From Moricandia arvensis (taxonomy: Eukaryota > Streptophyta > Magnoliopsida > Brassicales > Brassicaceae): 64,000 nt of DNA. The notes beneath the pieces are model-generated. The model ran no database searches. It worked only from the letters and a program-made list of their open reading frames with translations, and was not told the origin of the DNA. A program made the translations under genes and the position numbers. The number at the start of each line of letters is the position of its first letter. Positions within the stretch are counted from its first letter, which is position 1. The stretch is taken from the NCBI GenBank assembly GCA_905132765.1, contig CAJHQP010002223.1, forward strand, positions 1 to 64,000, given 5' to 3'. Below, piece after piece: positions 1-12,120 of the stretch.

Positions 1-562
1 AGCCAACGAAAAGTAATCGAATAAACACGGAAAGTATGAAAAGATAACAAATGGATGGTGTGCTCAACCCAACTCACGCGTTTGGCGAGTTGGACTGCTC
101 GTTTGGTTCCGTGCTCCATTTCTCTCGAGTCTTTAGCTTGGGAAATTTTGTCGGGATAGCTTTTGTACAGAAATGCAATTCTGACATTGATTTCGAGATA
201 ACCGTTGTTGACTGACATGCGTGTTTTTATTGTTCTAGCAGGGTATAAATATCCTAAGCAATTAACTATGAAATTACCCTAGTCTTAACACACAAATAGT
301 ACTCTTGCCAAAAGCAATGAGGTGTAGTACATAGGGATCGAATCCACAGAGAAAAATGACACACAATAGATTTCTTATTTCTAAAGATTAAGCTAGGTGA
401 ATATATATATATATTGGTGGCAGATAACCAGTTAAGGAAATATTCCTTATCAAGAAGTAGAAATGCAATATGGAAATATGCTAATAATACAAATATCAAA
501 ATATTCTAATAAACTAACTTAGTGCAAATATAAATATGCTAGATCTAGGGTTTTAGTAAGTC
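1..562. other. Non-genic left edge; LTR-like sequence from about 235
   Basis: No coding sequence is visible. From about 235 to 550 the minus strand reads like the leader-proximal end of a plant LTR: a 'TCTGTGGATTCGATCCC' stretch resembles the 'TCTTTGTGGATACGATCC' stretch just before the primer-binding site of the Athila-like LTR at 11270-11350. No PBS or LTR boundary can be placed, so this is a weak suggestion. An (AT)n tract lies near 400-415. Confidence 0.3.
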
Positions 563-948
563 ATGCTTGGTTCAACAACTCTGGTAAACTACGATGGGAA
601 ACTTGGTTTGCTTATGTCGGGAGATTCTCCTAGAGACGTTACTCGAGCAAGTGCAAGTTTTGAGCTGTGGGTTCTACGAGATGCTGCAAAACATGAGTGG
701 TCCAAGCGTGTATCTATTACCTGCTTCATGGGAGGATGTATTTGCAGAGAGAATGTGCATTGCTGGAATGGTTGGTACCAATGAAATTGTATTGTCCCCG
801 TGCTACCAAAGAGTGCCTTACTATGTCATCTACTACAATGTGGAGAGAAAAGACGATCACAAAGGTTGGAATCCAAGGAATGGAAGCGTTACAGTGTAAT
901 GGATTCGACTCTTATCTCAAATACGTTGAGAATGGTAAGCTTCTTTAA
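563..948 (+). pseudogene. F-box protein relic, F-box-associated (FBA type 3) domain, frameshifted
   Basis: The sequence reads as a C-terminal F-box-associated interaction domain, the substrate-binding part of plant SCF ubiquitin ligase adaptors. Three blocks in three frames give the usual order. LVNYDGKLG...FELWVLRDAAKHEWSK (about 563-710) is followed by VYLLPASWEDV...GTNEIVLSP...YYVIYYNVERK (about 705-855) and KVGIQGMEAL...YLKYVENGKLL (about 865-948). The order is right but at least two frameshifts separate the blocks, near 710 and 860. No F-box motif or start region is visible upstream. The gene is therefore a truncated, non-coding relic of a family that is large and unstable in Brassicaceae. 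Family assignment is by motif recognition only. Confidence 0.7.
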
Positions 949-1871
949 GCATTTTAAGTGAGAGACAAGTGTAGTATTGATTTTGTGTGTGTGTGTTTTT
1001 TTCTAGCATCTTAGTTTGTACCTATTGCAGATGATAGATAATCTTCTTGTTACAAACTCTTTACAAATGTAAAACTAATCCAAAACAGAGAAGTTTAGAA
1101 TGTGATATTTCAGTGCTATGATAGAGAAAGTAAGAGTTTTCTAGATCCATGAAGTGAGCAAAATGTTAATATTTTGGTTAAACCTAGCCAGAAAATGATG
1201 TTTGTCCAGACCCTTGTAGATGATATGATAAATCACAAGTAGTACATCAATTTCTTGTGATTTTTTGGTTTGTGTGACTTATCATAAGTCACAACTTTGT
1301 AAGAGATCATTGAGAAAAGGTACTACATATTTTTTTTTTTTAAATTACTCCTATACAATGTGTTCTTTTATTATGGTGAGCAGACGAGACCACTACATTT
1401 TAGTAATATAAACCTCTATTGCAAACTTACGAGATGAACATGAATCTATATTATCAGATGCCAAATTTCAGAAAATATACACTTCAATCATCTGACATGT
1501 CTCTTATCAAACACATTTTTTGGCAAAATGCATCAGATTCTTATAAAGAGTAAAGCTTTTAGGTGCATGTTGTCGCAGTTCATTTTCAGACTAATTTTAT
1601 TCACAGAACAGTCAAGCATATGGGCTAGCCAAATGAGAACCAAACCTACCAACATTTGGTATTTTCTTAAGTCTTATGTAATATATCTAGGGTAATCTAA
1701 AATGTTATGAAAAGATATATAATACCTTACAAAACAAATAAGAGATAAGCTTTTAAAAAAGTGCTGGGAGTAATGAATAGTTTTTCAGTCATGTATATAA
1801 AGGGTGTCATGGCCTCAATTGTATTATGCAGAATGTGTAATTATTGACTTTCTTTCTTTAGAATAAACACA
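949..1871. other. Intergenic, nothing recognised
   Basis: AT-rich sequence with short homopolymers, for example a T run near 1330. No conserved reading frame, terminal repeats or RNA gene could be supported. Confidence 0.5.
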
Positions 1872-1880
1872 AAGATTTTA

Positions 1881-2191
1881 GGGCAAATCTCTCAAATAAC
1901 ACCTTTTGAAATTTTTGTCACAAAAATAAACTTCAAAAACAAAAATGACCAAACTAGACCTTTTTATTTTTTAAAAATTAATATTTTTTATTTAATTTTT
2001 CAATTTTAAACCTCACCCCCAAAACCCCACCCCATAACTCTAAACCATAAGTCTAGATTAGTTAACCCAATGGGTATAAACGTATATTTACCCCCAAAAT
2101 CCCACTCCAAAAAGGTTATTTTTGTCATTTTTTCCCTTAAAATTTATTTTTGTGACAAAAAATTTTTTAGGTCTATCTTAGGGTATTTCTC
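1881..2191. mobile_element. MULE-type MITE, 311 bp, with 9-bp TSD
   Basis: The element is bounded by identical 9-bp direct repeats AAGATTTTA at 1872-1880 and 2192-2200, the TSD length expected for Mutator-like elements. The ends are imperfect inverted repeats. The strongest part is TTTTGTCACAAAAATAAA near 1915 and its complement near 2145-2165. There is no coding capacity. A fragment with a similar 3' end lies around 9340-9400 and again at 39160-39220. Confidence 0.75.
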
Positions 2192-2424
2192 AAGATTTTA
2201 TTATCAAAAAAAAACAAACTCTTTGGTCTAAGAAGACAAAAACACCAACTCTTCGGAATCTGTCTCTGCCATGAACGTCTCGGTTCTAACCTTTTTTGAA
2301 AAAATATCTCGACAACATTAGGTAAAACTTGAGTTGTAGAAGTTTCATCATGTGTTATATTTGTGTTTGAAAAAAGTAATGGTGGTGGTATTTTCTGAAA
2401 CACAAAAAAAAGGAATAGAAGTAA

Positions 2425-3477
2425 TCTACCTTATTAAAATAAAGTTCTAAATTTATCTACCATTGAAAGTTATCATTTAATTTTTGGATTGTTTCAAGTT
2501 TGTTAGTGTATTACATAATTTATGGTATCATTTAATTAATAAAAGATACTAGCCTTTAACCCGCGCGTCCGCACGGGTGTTATTTTTATTATCAAATATT
2601 TTAAACAATTTGTTTGATATAATTGTATATAGTTGAAATTTAATATTCGATATTCATTATCCGAATCGGGATCCACTCTTATCCATTCCAAAAAACGGAT
2701 ATTCAAGGTCCGAATCGGGATCCAGATAGTGATTTTATGGATTCGGCAAATTTGAGTACAAATCCAAATAGTAAAATTTTAAGTATGGATATTCGGATCT
2801 AGGTATATATCCGGATATTAAATATTTTAAATTTAATTATATTTTTATATGTATATTATATATATTTTATAAGTTAAAAATAATTTTATTAAATTTTAAT
2901 GATTTTAAGTTTTTTAAAATAATAATTTTAAATAGACTAAATAAATATTTAATAGATAATTTTTTATTTTTTTTTAATTTTAAAAAACAGGTTTAGATAT
3001 CGGTGGGTATTCAGTCGAATGTCCTAATCCTGAATATCCAGAAAGCTTAAAACCATTGTATTTAGATGATACATTGTATTATACGGTGATTAAATTAAAA
3101 AATATGTGTTTGTTGTGTTTTATTTTATTTTGTTAAAAATTAATATTTAGATGTTTGGATGCAAGGATAATATCAATGGCATTCTTTGTAAATATTAGGT
3201 AAAATTAAGGGGGATTTCCTATTTGTACTCCTCTTTTAATAGATTAGATTTATAATTATCTCTATTACTCAAATATCCATCTACATTCATAATCTTTCAT
3301 ATCTTACCTAAATATAACAACGTCAACATAATATGGTAATAAGAATATGCTATATTCAAAAAAAAATCAAAATATACTTTTGATTTTAAAAAATAGAAAT
3401 CGAAATATTTTTAATTATATATAATTTTTAATATACAAAAAATATACCCGCCCTTTTAAGGGCGGGTCAAAATATAG
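2425..3477 (+). mobile_element. Non-autonomous Helitron with paralogous empty site
   Basis: The element starts TCTACCTTATTAAAA and ends ATATAG. A 3' hairpin (ACCCGCCCTT, 2-nt loop, AAGGGCGGGT) sits at 3446-3467, 10 nt before the end. It lies between host A and T with no TSD, as Helitrons do. The unoccupied site is visible in the paralogous sequence near 31735 and 34615, which reads GAAGTAATTAAGTATTATA without interruption. The terminal tetranucleotide is ATAG rather than the canonical CTRR. There is no Rep/helicase coding sequence, so it must have been mobilised in trans. A second Helitron is nested inside it. Confidence 0.88.
2549..3248 (-). mobile_element. Second non-autonomous Helitron nested in the first, reverse orientation
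   Basis: Read on the minus strand, the element begins TCTAATCTATTAAAAGAGG and ends with a hairpin (ACCCGTGCG/CGCGCGGGT, at 2559-2578) followed by TAAAGGCTAG. It is flanked by A and T as expected for Helitron insertion. At 700 bp it is non-coding. Removing it leaves about 353 bp of the host Helitron. The CTAG end and 5' TC are both canonical. Confidence 0.85.
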
Positions 3478-4422
3478 TTAAGTATTATAACATTATTTAT
3501 AGGTCTTTATAAATGTAAAAGTTGTAATATATACCTCAAGAATATTACTACTTCCAGGAATAGGCAAGCTATGTGTACTAGAAATTTCATCTCAAAGTTC
3601 GATCACATTGGACACAATCAATGATGATCTTAGTCTTTCTATATGCAACATAAAAGCATGATTATAATAAGCTTATACAATTATTTTATAAGCTCTTATA
3701 AATGTAAACGTTGTATAAAATCTCAAGAATATGTAATGAATAAGTTTTTTAACATTACTTTAAGTCTTTAAAATGTAAAATTATAATAAATACCCCCAAA
3801 GATTTTGCTATATCCAGCAATGAAGAAGACTTGACTACTGGAAACTTCATTTCGTATTTGAATCATGTTTTATAGAATCAATGGTGATATATGCCTTTAT
3901 ATGCAGCATAAAAACATGAACCCAATAATTTATATACTATAATTTTATAAGTCCTTATGAAAATGTAGAAGAGGTCCTAAAATACTTAAAGAGCATTACT
4001 ACAAGCAATCTTGTTTGGCACAATCAAGGGGAATGTCTACATATCTTTCTGAAACAGAAAAACAAGAAACTAATAATTGTGGCAAAGTTAGTAATAAGGC
4101 CTTATAACAAAGGTGACAAAAAAATTTACTTCATAAATAATTACACAAAGCTAAGAAGTCATTCACTATCTTTATGTTTGCTCATAGATGAGATCACCTG
4201 GCGATCATTCCTAATAAAAACTAGAAGAACCTCTTTTGTACAATAGATAAACTTTGATGGTGAAGCGTTGCTAAGCTTTATTGTGCTATTTGTTGCAAAA
4301 TCTTCTAGAATTGTTGCAGTCAACTCTTTGTAGGATATATCTTTAGAAATAACACTAATCGAGCATCCTCTTTCTTCACCAACAATGAAATCATAGTGAT
4401 CTCTAATCATTAATTTTCTCAC

Positions 4423-5589
4423 AAATAAAACAAATTACAGGCATTATGACATGGATCAGGAAAGATAAACAATATATATTCAAACATCAAAACTTAAAGA
4501 AACTGTATGGATGTAAGTGGAATGCATTTTTTTGGAATAAAAACTTTTTGAATGCGTAATTCATGTGCATTCTAAAAAATGTTCACCAGTTACAATGAAA
4601 AAATAGAAAGAGTATTCCATTTCATTCCACAACATTCCATATTATTCCAGAGAAAAAAAAATTAACTTTCATTTAAAAAATCATGCCAAATCAAAAAATC
4701 TTTTGGAACAAGTGGAATGATGATTTCATTCCATTAAATTCCATAAATAATAATTCCTATCATTCCATATATTCCTTTTATTTGTCACCAATTACACCCT
4801 ATATCTTTCTATAATATGATATTTACAAGGGCTTATAAATATCAGAGAGTATAGTTTCAACATCGAAACTTTGTCAACATTAAATAAACAGATCATGATC
4901 GAACAAATTCAACATAAAAATTGATTAAACATCAGAAAAGCAAAAGTGAAAGACAAAATATCACCTTCTTCGATGCTTCCTTCTTAAAATATCTCGATAC
5001 CTTCGCCAATCTTCTTCCATTGTTCGTCGAATCGCGAATTGATCTTCCAATATAGCAAGTTCGCTAGAGATATAAGTTAGCAAATAGCAAAATCGATCTT
5101 CTTCCTCTTTTCGCCGGTGATTTCGTCTAGAGAAAGTCGGAGAGCAAAATCGATGTTCTTCCTTTGTTCGCTGGTGATTTCAAAACCGACGATGATTTGG
5201 AGAAGAAAGAGATATATAGGTTAGCAAGGTTAAAATGATCTTTTTCGCTTAATAAATTTTAGGGTAAAAGTAACTAAATATTTAAGAAGGTATTTTGGAA
5301 ATAATACATCCAAAAGTGCTAGTTTTAGCAGAAGCACTATATGCAAATTAATAGAGAAAAAACTTATATAAAATCTTTAAGATGGTGTAACTGGTACAGT
5401 TAGACGTTGATATTAGTTTATTCAAACGTAAATATTCGTAAACTGTAGGCTATAGAATTGTATGTAATATTTTGTTAGTTTATAATACAATATCAACCGA
5501 TGTCAATATATATATATATATATATGATTATTTCGTTGGTATCATTTCAAAAAAAAAAAGAATATATATTATTTTGCTGGTACCATTGG
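4423..5589 (-). other. mudrA 5' flank and MULE terminal region, copy 1
   Basis: This stretch upstream of the mudrA N-terminal exon matches 32690-33850 almost base for base. It includes the presumed 5' untranslated exon (near 4965-5210, rich in TTCTTCGATG and TCGCCGGTGATTTC) and the flank with 'AACTTATATAAAATCTTTAAGATGG'-like sequence at 5345-5410. An (AT)n tract sits near 5507-5524. No other gene is seen. Confidence 0.6.
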
Positions 5590-5742
5590 GGTTAGTTAAG
5601 TTCTTTTGGTTTGAGATCCTTTAACTTACTTTGCATGAAAACTCCAACTACATCTATCATCTACACAACTAAGTATATAATCTGATCTATCAGAGTATAA
5701 TGTGTGGAACTCAAAGTTTTTCTTAATTGCAAGCAATCTCAA

Positions 5743-6450
5743 CTCTATTCATTAATCTCCATTCCCCCACAAATAGAACATATTTCAGGCATCATGACAT
5801 TAATCAAGAAAGATAACAATATATATTCAAACATCAAAACTTATAAAAATAATATGTTTATCTATAAATATTAGAGAGTATATTTTCAACATCGAAACTT
5901 CGTCAACATCACATAAATAGATTATGTTTGAACAAATTCAACATAAAAATTGATTTAAAAGATCGCTTTCAGAAAAGCAAAAGTAAAGGACAAAAAATCA
6001 CCTTCTTCGATGTTTCCTTCTTAAAATATCTCGACACCTTCACCAATCTTTTTCCATTGTTCGTTGAATCGCGAATCAATCTCTCAATATAGCAAGTTCG
6101 TCAGAGATATAAATTAGCAAATAACAAAATCGATCTTTTTCTTCTATTCGCTGGTGATTTCGTCAGGAGCAAAGTCGGCGAGCAAAATCGATCTTCTTCC
6201 TCTCTTCGCCGGTGATTTCAAAGCCGACGATGATTTGGAGAAGAAAGAGATATGTTGGTTAGCAGGGTTAAAAAGATCTTTTTGCTTAATAAATTTTAGG
6301 ATAAAAATGATTGTATTTAAAAATGTATTTTTGAAAGAGTACATCCAAAAAGTGTTTGTTTTAGCAAAAAAAAAAACTGTATGCAGATTAATAGAGAAAA
6401 AAACTTATATAAAATATTTAAGATGGTGTAAATGGTACAGTTAGACAAGA
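5743..6450 (-). other. Second mudrA 5' flank, joined by a deletion
   Basis: It matches 35562-36290. The join at about 5742 fuses the DNA-binding-domain exon fragment to sequence upstream of the next N-terminal exon. Compared with the other copy, this one lacks about 1.57 kb (33990-35560). Open frames on both strands around 6144-6444 are shadows in an untranslated region. Confidence 0.6.
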
Positions 6451-6990
6451 ATATTATAAAACAGTTCAGAGTTTCCGATCAAGTTGCTAGATTGGATTAA
6501 TTGGTGATTCTCTGGGTAGTTATACCTCTATCCCTTCCTTCTCTTTTTTGCGGTATATCCTTTCATGCTTAAAGGAGTAATTTTGAGGCATCGTCAGTTC
6601 TCAGTGGGACGGCTAAAAATCCTTGAGTCATGTGCACCAAGGAGCGAGCTTCGCTTCTCTTGCAGTTAAGAGAAAGCGTGAATCAAATGAAGTTTTTGGG
6701 TCAGATTTGCAGTCACGGGGTGGAGCAGACGGCGGCTGTCGTTAATTCTTGGTGATTCTGAACTACAGGTGTAAACAGACGTGTGAAGCTACAACAAACT
6801 AAACGCAAGACGCATGTATACACGTGTTCAAAATTGTTTTTGTTTGTCAGGTAGCTTGGCATGGGTTCGAGCCCATTATTGTACTGCATTTGGCACAAAA
6901 ACAATGAAACGAAGCCAACGTTGTCGACAAAAAAAAAAAAAAAGTCATTGCAATCAAGAATACATTAGGACTGGCGAAAATGTGGACAGC
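6451..6990. other. RPL9 upstream flank, unassigned, possible retroposed scrap
   Basis: The sequence is conserved between the two RPL9 copies (36280-36820). Near 6855-6945 a Pol III B-box-like GGTTCGAGCCC is followed by a long A run, 15 in this copy and mixed A/T in the other. This suggests a SINE-like or other poly(A)-tailed insertion about 250 bp upstream of the gene. No A box or TSD could be fixed. Confidence 0.3.
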
Positions 6991-7000
6991 GATTCGGGCC

Positions 7001-7178
7001 GGCCCATTAAAAAAAATACTCATTCGTAACACAAGTGGAAGCCCTCCTAGGGTTTCATTCATTCTAGGGTTTCTCTGTTCCCTCCTTTAAAAACGCGGCC
7101 GCAACTTCAGAAACCTCTTCCCTGAGCCTAAAAACAGAGCGAGAGAGAGAGGGAGTTGAGCAAGAAAGTGAGGAGAAG
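7001..7178 (+). promoter_or_regulatory. RPL9 promoter: site II element and two telo-boxes
   Basis: GGCCCA at 7001-7006 is the complement of the site II core TGGGCC. CTAGGGTTT (telo-box, AAACCCTAG on the other strand) occurs at 7047-7055 and 7064-7072. The pairing of site II and telo-box motifs is typical of plant ribosomal protein gene promoters and is linked to expression in dividing tissue. A GA-rich 5' leader precedes the start codon. Confidence 0.75.
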
Positions 7179-8229
<1,051 letters not shown>

Positions 8230-8500
8230 ACAGATATATGTCTCGTTCGTCTTTTGAATGTTTAGTTTGTTTTTCACAGACCATAATCTTACCGGTGCTG
8301 CAAAACTCGGCTTATCATTTGTCTTATTGTTCGGGATTTTTATTTACTTCTGCACAAGTTTTGGTGACACAATTTGCTTGTCTTTTATTTTTTTGCCAAT
8401 GTCTCTTTCTGCTTAATTTCAACCTATATTGCACACGTTGGTAGATCTTTCAAGAAAATTCGACCACCATTACTATGGGTGGTCCAAAAACCAAACCAAA
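8230..8500 (+). other. RPL9 copy 1 3' UTR and flank
   Basis: Transcribed-looking AT- and T-rich sequence follows the stop codon. It is conserved with copy 2 (38055-38330) with scattered substitutions and length changes in T runs. No other gene is seen. Confidence 0.55.
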
Positions 8501-8509
8501 CGCGAGAAA

Positions 8510-8690
8510 GATGAGGAAGAGAAAGTGTTTTGTATATAAAAGCGACTTATTTTTATTATTGTTCTCTTACATTCATAAAGTAAAGAAGAGAAGAGGCTAA
8601 TATGGATGACATGATTGCTGTAAGCAAGATAACTATCAAAGATAGATAATCATCCTATTTTGATCTTTATCTTCTAATAGTTTGATTTTA
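8510..8690 (-). mobile_element. Diverged copia LTR fragment
   Basis: The sequence (GAGAAAGAGAAAGTG...ATAAAGTAAAGAAGAGAAGAG...TTTATCTTCTAATAG) is a diverged version of the LTR at 9571-9871. It sits directly downstream of RPL9 in both copies. It lacks clear ends, so it is an old fragment. Confidence 0.55.
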
Positions 8691-9570
8691 AATTTCTTTT
8701 CTTCTTCTTTTACTGGAGGATTTGTAAATTTTCTCATGTTGATTTTGTTTGTGTTTTATTGTGTGTTTAAACGAGAAACATAACTGTTTTTATTGACAAT
8801 CTCCTCTTTCGCTAAGATTCTTAATTTCGTTTTGTATTTAAGTTTTTTTTTTCTTTAGGTTATTCTCTTATTTTTTGGGGTATCAATCACTACTCTCATG
8901 TATGAGCCAACTAAAGGCATATCTAGGCATATGAGTAAAGCTTCCTTGATGCAAAGCAATACGTGGTTGTTGGATCAATCTCAGTTGGTTCGTTGGAGGT
9001 TTAGCTGAGTCGGCATCTTTACATTTGAAGATGGTCTATAAAAGTCTGGTTAAAACATAATCAAGTTTTTTCAGTAATCAATTGGTTTTAAGGAAATTCC
9101 GTCTATAAACAACGGTTACGGTGAAAGTTTTTGAGTTATGCGGGGTCAGGAAGAAATAATCATGGCGAGGCTTTATATTTTTTTGAACATTATAGTTGGT
9201 GAGACATCATTGCGGAGGAACATTGCAACAACGTCGTAGATGGCATGCTAAACGCGTGTGCAATACATAGTAACACATGCTTCTAAATATGTTTTATATT
9301 TACACCTATAAATAAAACCTCTTTTGGACATATTTCTCTTTAAATGTTATTTTTGTGATAAAAACTGTTTTGAGGGCTATCCTAGAGTATTTTTCCATAT
9401 TTGTTGTAATCCTAATCCGCTGTAATTGTCCTTTGGGCTTAAAATCAATGAAATGAGTTGACAAAAAAATCTAAGGCAAATCTTTCAAATCGGCCAAAAA
9501 CAAAACCAAACTAATTTAGCTGAATACAAGCTAAACCAAACTAAAATATATTTTAAAAATATTTAGTTTG
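8691..9570. other. Unassigned sequence shared by both RPL9 copies
   Basis: It matches 38510-39397. A MITE-like 3' fragment (TTATTTTTGTGATAAAAACTG) lies at 9340-9400. A stretch near 9410-9470 ending TTGGGCTTAAAATCAATG followed by an A run looks like a LINE-type 3' end, but no reverse transcriptase is visible. The 76-aa frame in the paralogous stretch at 38688-38918 is broken here. Confidence 0.4.
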
Positions 9571-9871
9571 TGTTGTGTATTAGAAATAAGCTTTAATAAT
9601 TATATATATTCTCTTTTTATGGTGAGAAAAAACAAGAGAGAGAGAGATATGAGAAAGAGAAAATATTTTTTGTATATGAAAGGGATTCATCTTTATTATT
9701 GTTTTTTATGTTCATTAAGTAAAGAAGAGAAGAGACTATTATACTACAAAAAAACAGTTGTCTTAGAAGAAAAAGACAAAATACTAAAAGGTGACAAATG
9801 ACATGATTGTTGTAAGAAAGATAAGTGTCCAAGATCGATAACTATCTTATTTTGATCTTTATCTTCTAATA
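9571..9871 (-). mobile_element. Ty1/copia LTR, about 301 bp
   Basis: On the minus strand the LTR begins TATTAGAAGATAAAGATC (degenerate TG) and ends CTAATACACAACA. A polypurine tract, AACCAAGAAGGAG, abuts it at 9872-9884. The internal region continues to higher coordinates, so this is the 3' LTR of a minus-strand copia element. A second copy of this LTR lies at 39398-39682 and pieces lie at 12783-13008 and 42626-42666. Confidence 0.75.
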
Positions 9872-9884
9872 CTCCTTCTTGGTT

Positions 9885-10197
9885 ATCCATCTTGGATTAC
9901 GTGCTAGCTCGTTAAAAACTTAGTCATGGAAAAACTTAATAGGATAAAAACCACGATAAAGGAAAAAAAGTACAATACCGTAATCTTCCCCTGAGAGTAA
10001 TGGATATAACTTTTTTCACAGGTCACACAAACGCCGCATTCTGATACCTTAAGCGTGTTTTCAGAATGTTGTAGTAGGAAAGTCTTTGTAAACAAGTCAG
10101 TTGGATTGTCGCATGACCGTACATACTCATTATCCACATTTTCTCGAGCTCCCGTATGTACGAAAAAAATCTTGGAGGATATGTGTTGTTCTATCAC
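9885..10197 (-). pseudogene. copia RNase H C-terminal fragment
   Basis: The minus strand encodes the tail of a copia polyprotein, including YVRSCDNPTDLFTKTFL, the conserved end of RNase H (usual form S.DNPADLFTKALP). The rest of the polyprotein is missing: the sequence jumps at about 10200 into an Athila-like LTR. The matching sequence at 42731-42991 is followed by 2.2 kb more of the copia element, so this copy has an internal deletion. Confidence 0.75.
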
Positions 10198-10205
10198 CCT
10201 CGAGC

Positions 10206-11350
10206 TCCCGTATTTGAGTTATCTTTCTAATGCCACCGGTGTGAGATCAATCAACATCATATAGCCGAAGTTATCCCCGTTTTACTGAAGAGTGGTCAGT
10301 CTGCCTCGCGAGGGGAAGTTGCCGAGAAGATGAATGAGTGTTGATCGACGGTGCAGCCTTACTGTCGATTGAACGTAATCCCATATGACAGGCCCAAATT
10401 TTTTCAAGACCGACTAAAGCTCAGGAGCCACCGTAAATTACCAGAATACCCATGGACGACCTAATAAAACCTTATTTATGTACTTTCTAAGCCATTTGTT
10501 GATGGCTAAGCATTATTCTAGGCTTTATGTTTATTCATAGCTCTTAGATTAGGATAGAAGGGGAGAAATCATTCAGAGACCTCCTGGAACTCCTTTGGAT
10601 TTGTTTTTATCATTATTGTGTTCTATTTCATATCTATTCATCTATGATTTCTGTGACAAATATCATGTCTAAGTAGATCTACTTGCTAGGTTTGGTTTTC
10701 TAAGGTTTTTGATGGATTAGCCAAACAATAAAATTTCTAAGGTTTTTATTGTATCCTTCAATGGATTGTTATTATTGATTAATTCTAGAGTAATTAACTA
10801 GAAACATGATTATGGGATAGTTAGGTGCACACGAGATCATGGTCTATTACCTGAACTGAATCCTATTGAGCTAGGTTGTTAGATACATGCGAGATCTGGT
10901 TTAATTAACTTAGTGAACATATCAAAGTGGGTCGTAATGCTTGAATTAAGCAACCATCGATCTACGCTAGTCCAATAGTATCGATCGACGGTCATTCCAA
11001 GTTCACATATGAGAGTTGGAACAAGGGCTTAGTCAATAGATTAGACTCGCAACGAGAGATGGTTGTCTTTTACATTAGATATCGAGTTCTAGGATTGATA
11101 CCCTTAGCTTCTATCCTCTATAGTTCACTTGATTGAAACCCTAAGTCTAGCACACATCCTTCCATCAAACAACAAACTTCTTGATTTACTTGCTTTATTA
11201 TTTATTACTCTATTAATTATCTAACCTAGCGTAATCCAAAACTCAAGTCTATTGTGTGAGAGATCGATTCTTTGTGGATACGATCCTTAAGTACCGCAAT
11301 CAATCTCTTATTTGAGATAGTTTCTCTTACGATAATTTGAGCACATCAAA
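10206..11350 (+). mobile_element. Athila-like LTR, 5' truncated
   Basis: The plus-strand LTR ends just before a tRNA-Asp primer-binding site. The same LTR is longer in the other block (about 45155-46459). The left boundary here is the junction with the copia fragment (near CTCGAGCTCCCGTATTTGAG). It contains repeated GATCGACGG-type motifs. No coding sequence. Confidence 0.65.
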
Positions 11351-11352
11351 TT

Positions 11353-11370
11353 TGGCGCCGTTGCCGAGGA
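11353..11370 (+). other. Primer-binding site, tRNA-Asp type
   Basis: TGGCGCCGTTGCCGAGGA complements the 3' end of plant tRNA-Asp (CCCCGGCAACGGCGCCA) with one mismatch. tRNA-Asp priming is typical of Athila-like Ty3 elements in Brassicaceae. Confidence 0.8.
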
Positions 11371-11484
11371 CTCTGATCACCAATAGACTAGGTGTAGGAT
11401 TTTGTCTAGGTTTTTATTTTAGTTTTACCTACTAACTCTTCTTTTCTTTTGTTTCAGGTACATATATCTTAGTACTATGAAGCA

Positions 11485-12120
11485 ATGAGAAGAGGATTCT
11501 TGGGCTATACAAAGAAGGAGTCTACTGATTCACCCACGATCCATAAGTCTAAGAGGGCAGTCGACATCCTCCAAGCAGCGATCAACAATGAAGAGAAATG
11601 AGTATCAATCGACACCAACAACTCATCATTGATCGATACCAGCACTATGACGTCGGTCGACATCAACTCCTCGTTATCGACCGACGCTACTAGCGAGAAG
11701 ACAAATGAAATTGAAGTGCTTATACTTGAGGCTGATGAGAATGGGATCTTAAGAGACAGCGAAGGTCGAGCTCGCAACAGTGCATGACAATTGATTTATC
11801 TTCAATGGAGTCTCTGAAGACCACTACATATGCGAACTACCTGGAATGGCACCAGTAACACCTTCCTCAATAAATTTCTCTCTGATGTTGCAGCAAATCT
11901 AGAGATTGAGAGAATCTATGATGAGATATATGGTAGAGGATGATGGACATCATGGATTTGGAGATCCAAGAAGAGCAGATGAACCTGATATTAGTGATCC
12001 GACCTTGTCATCAATCGACACATAGAACTCAGCATCAATCGACACTAAGACCTCAACAACGATCGATACTACTAGCGAGAAGACAAAGATGGCCGAGGGA
12101 CTCATACTGAGTTTTGACAA
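11485..12120 (+). pseudogene. Athila-like gag/5' ORF relic
   Basis: A reading frame opening MRRGFLGYTKKESTDSP stops after about 38 codons. Further frames carry serial SIDT-type repeats (VSIDTNNSSLIDTSTMTS) and then VLILEADENGILRDSEGR. These repeats are common in Brassicaceae Athila-like gag regions. Several stops interrupt it. It is cut off where the frame ILSFDKKGEL runs into a gypsy LTR at about 12121. Confidence 0.6.

Larger units (their letters stand above)
2290..5742 (-). pseudogene. mudrA-like transposase 5' half, relic, split by Helitrons
   Basis: This is a degraded copy of the 5' portion of the MULE transposase gene that is fuller at 29702-32688. The N-terminal exon at 4159-4422 encodes an 87-aa block, MRKLMIRDHYDFIVGEERGC...FIRNDRQV, seen again at 32425-32688 and 35303-35566. 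Downstream on the minus strand are short repeated exons near 3781-3905, 3535-3660 and 2290-2410, separated by similar introns. At 5590-5742 a separate piece of the DNA-binding-domain exon appears, from the tandem duplicate described at 33854-35566. No transposase catalytic region is present here. The gene cannot be functional. The Helitron at 2425-3477 interrupts the short-exon region. Confidence 0.75.

Noticed and set aside
6144..6444. Overlapping open frames on both strands near the MULE flank
   Set aside because: They lie in untranslated-exon-like sequence of mudrA and are open on both strands by composition; no family recognised.
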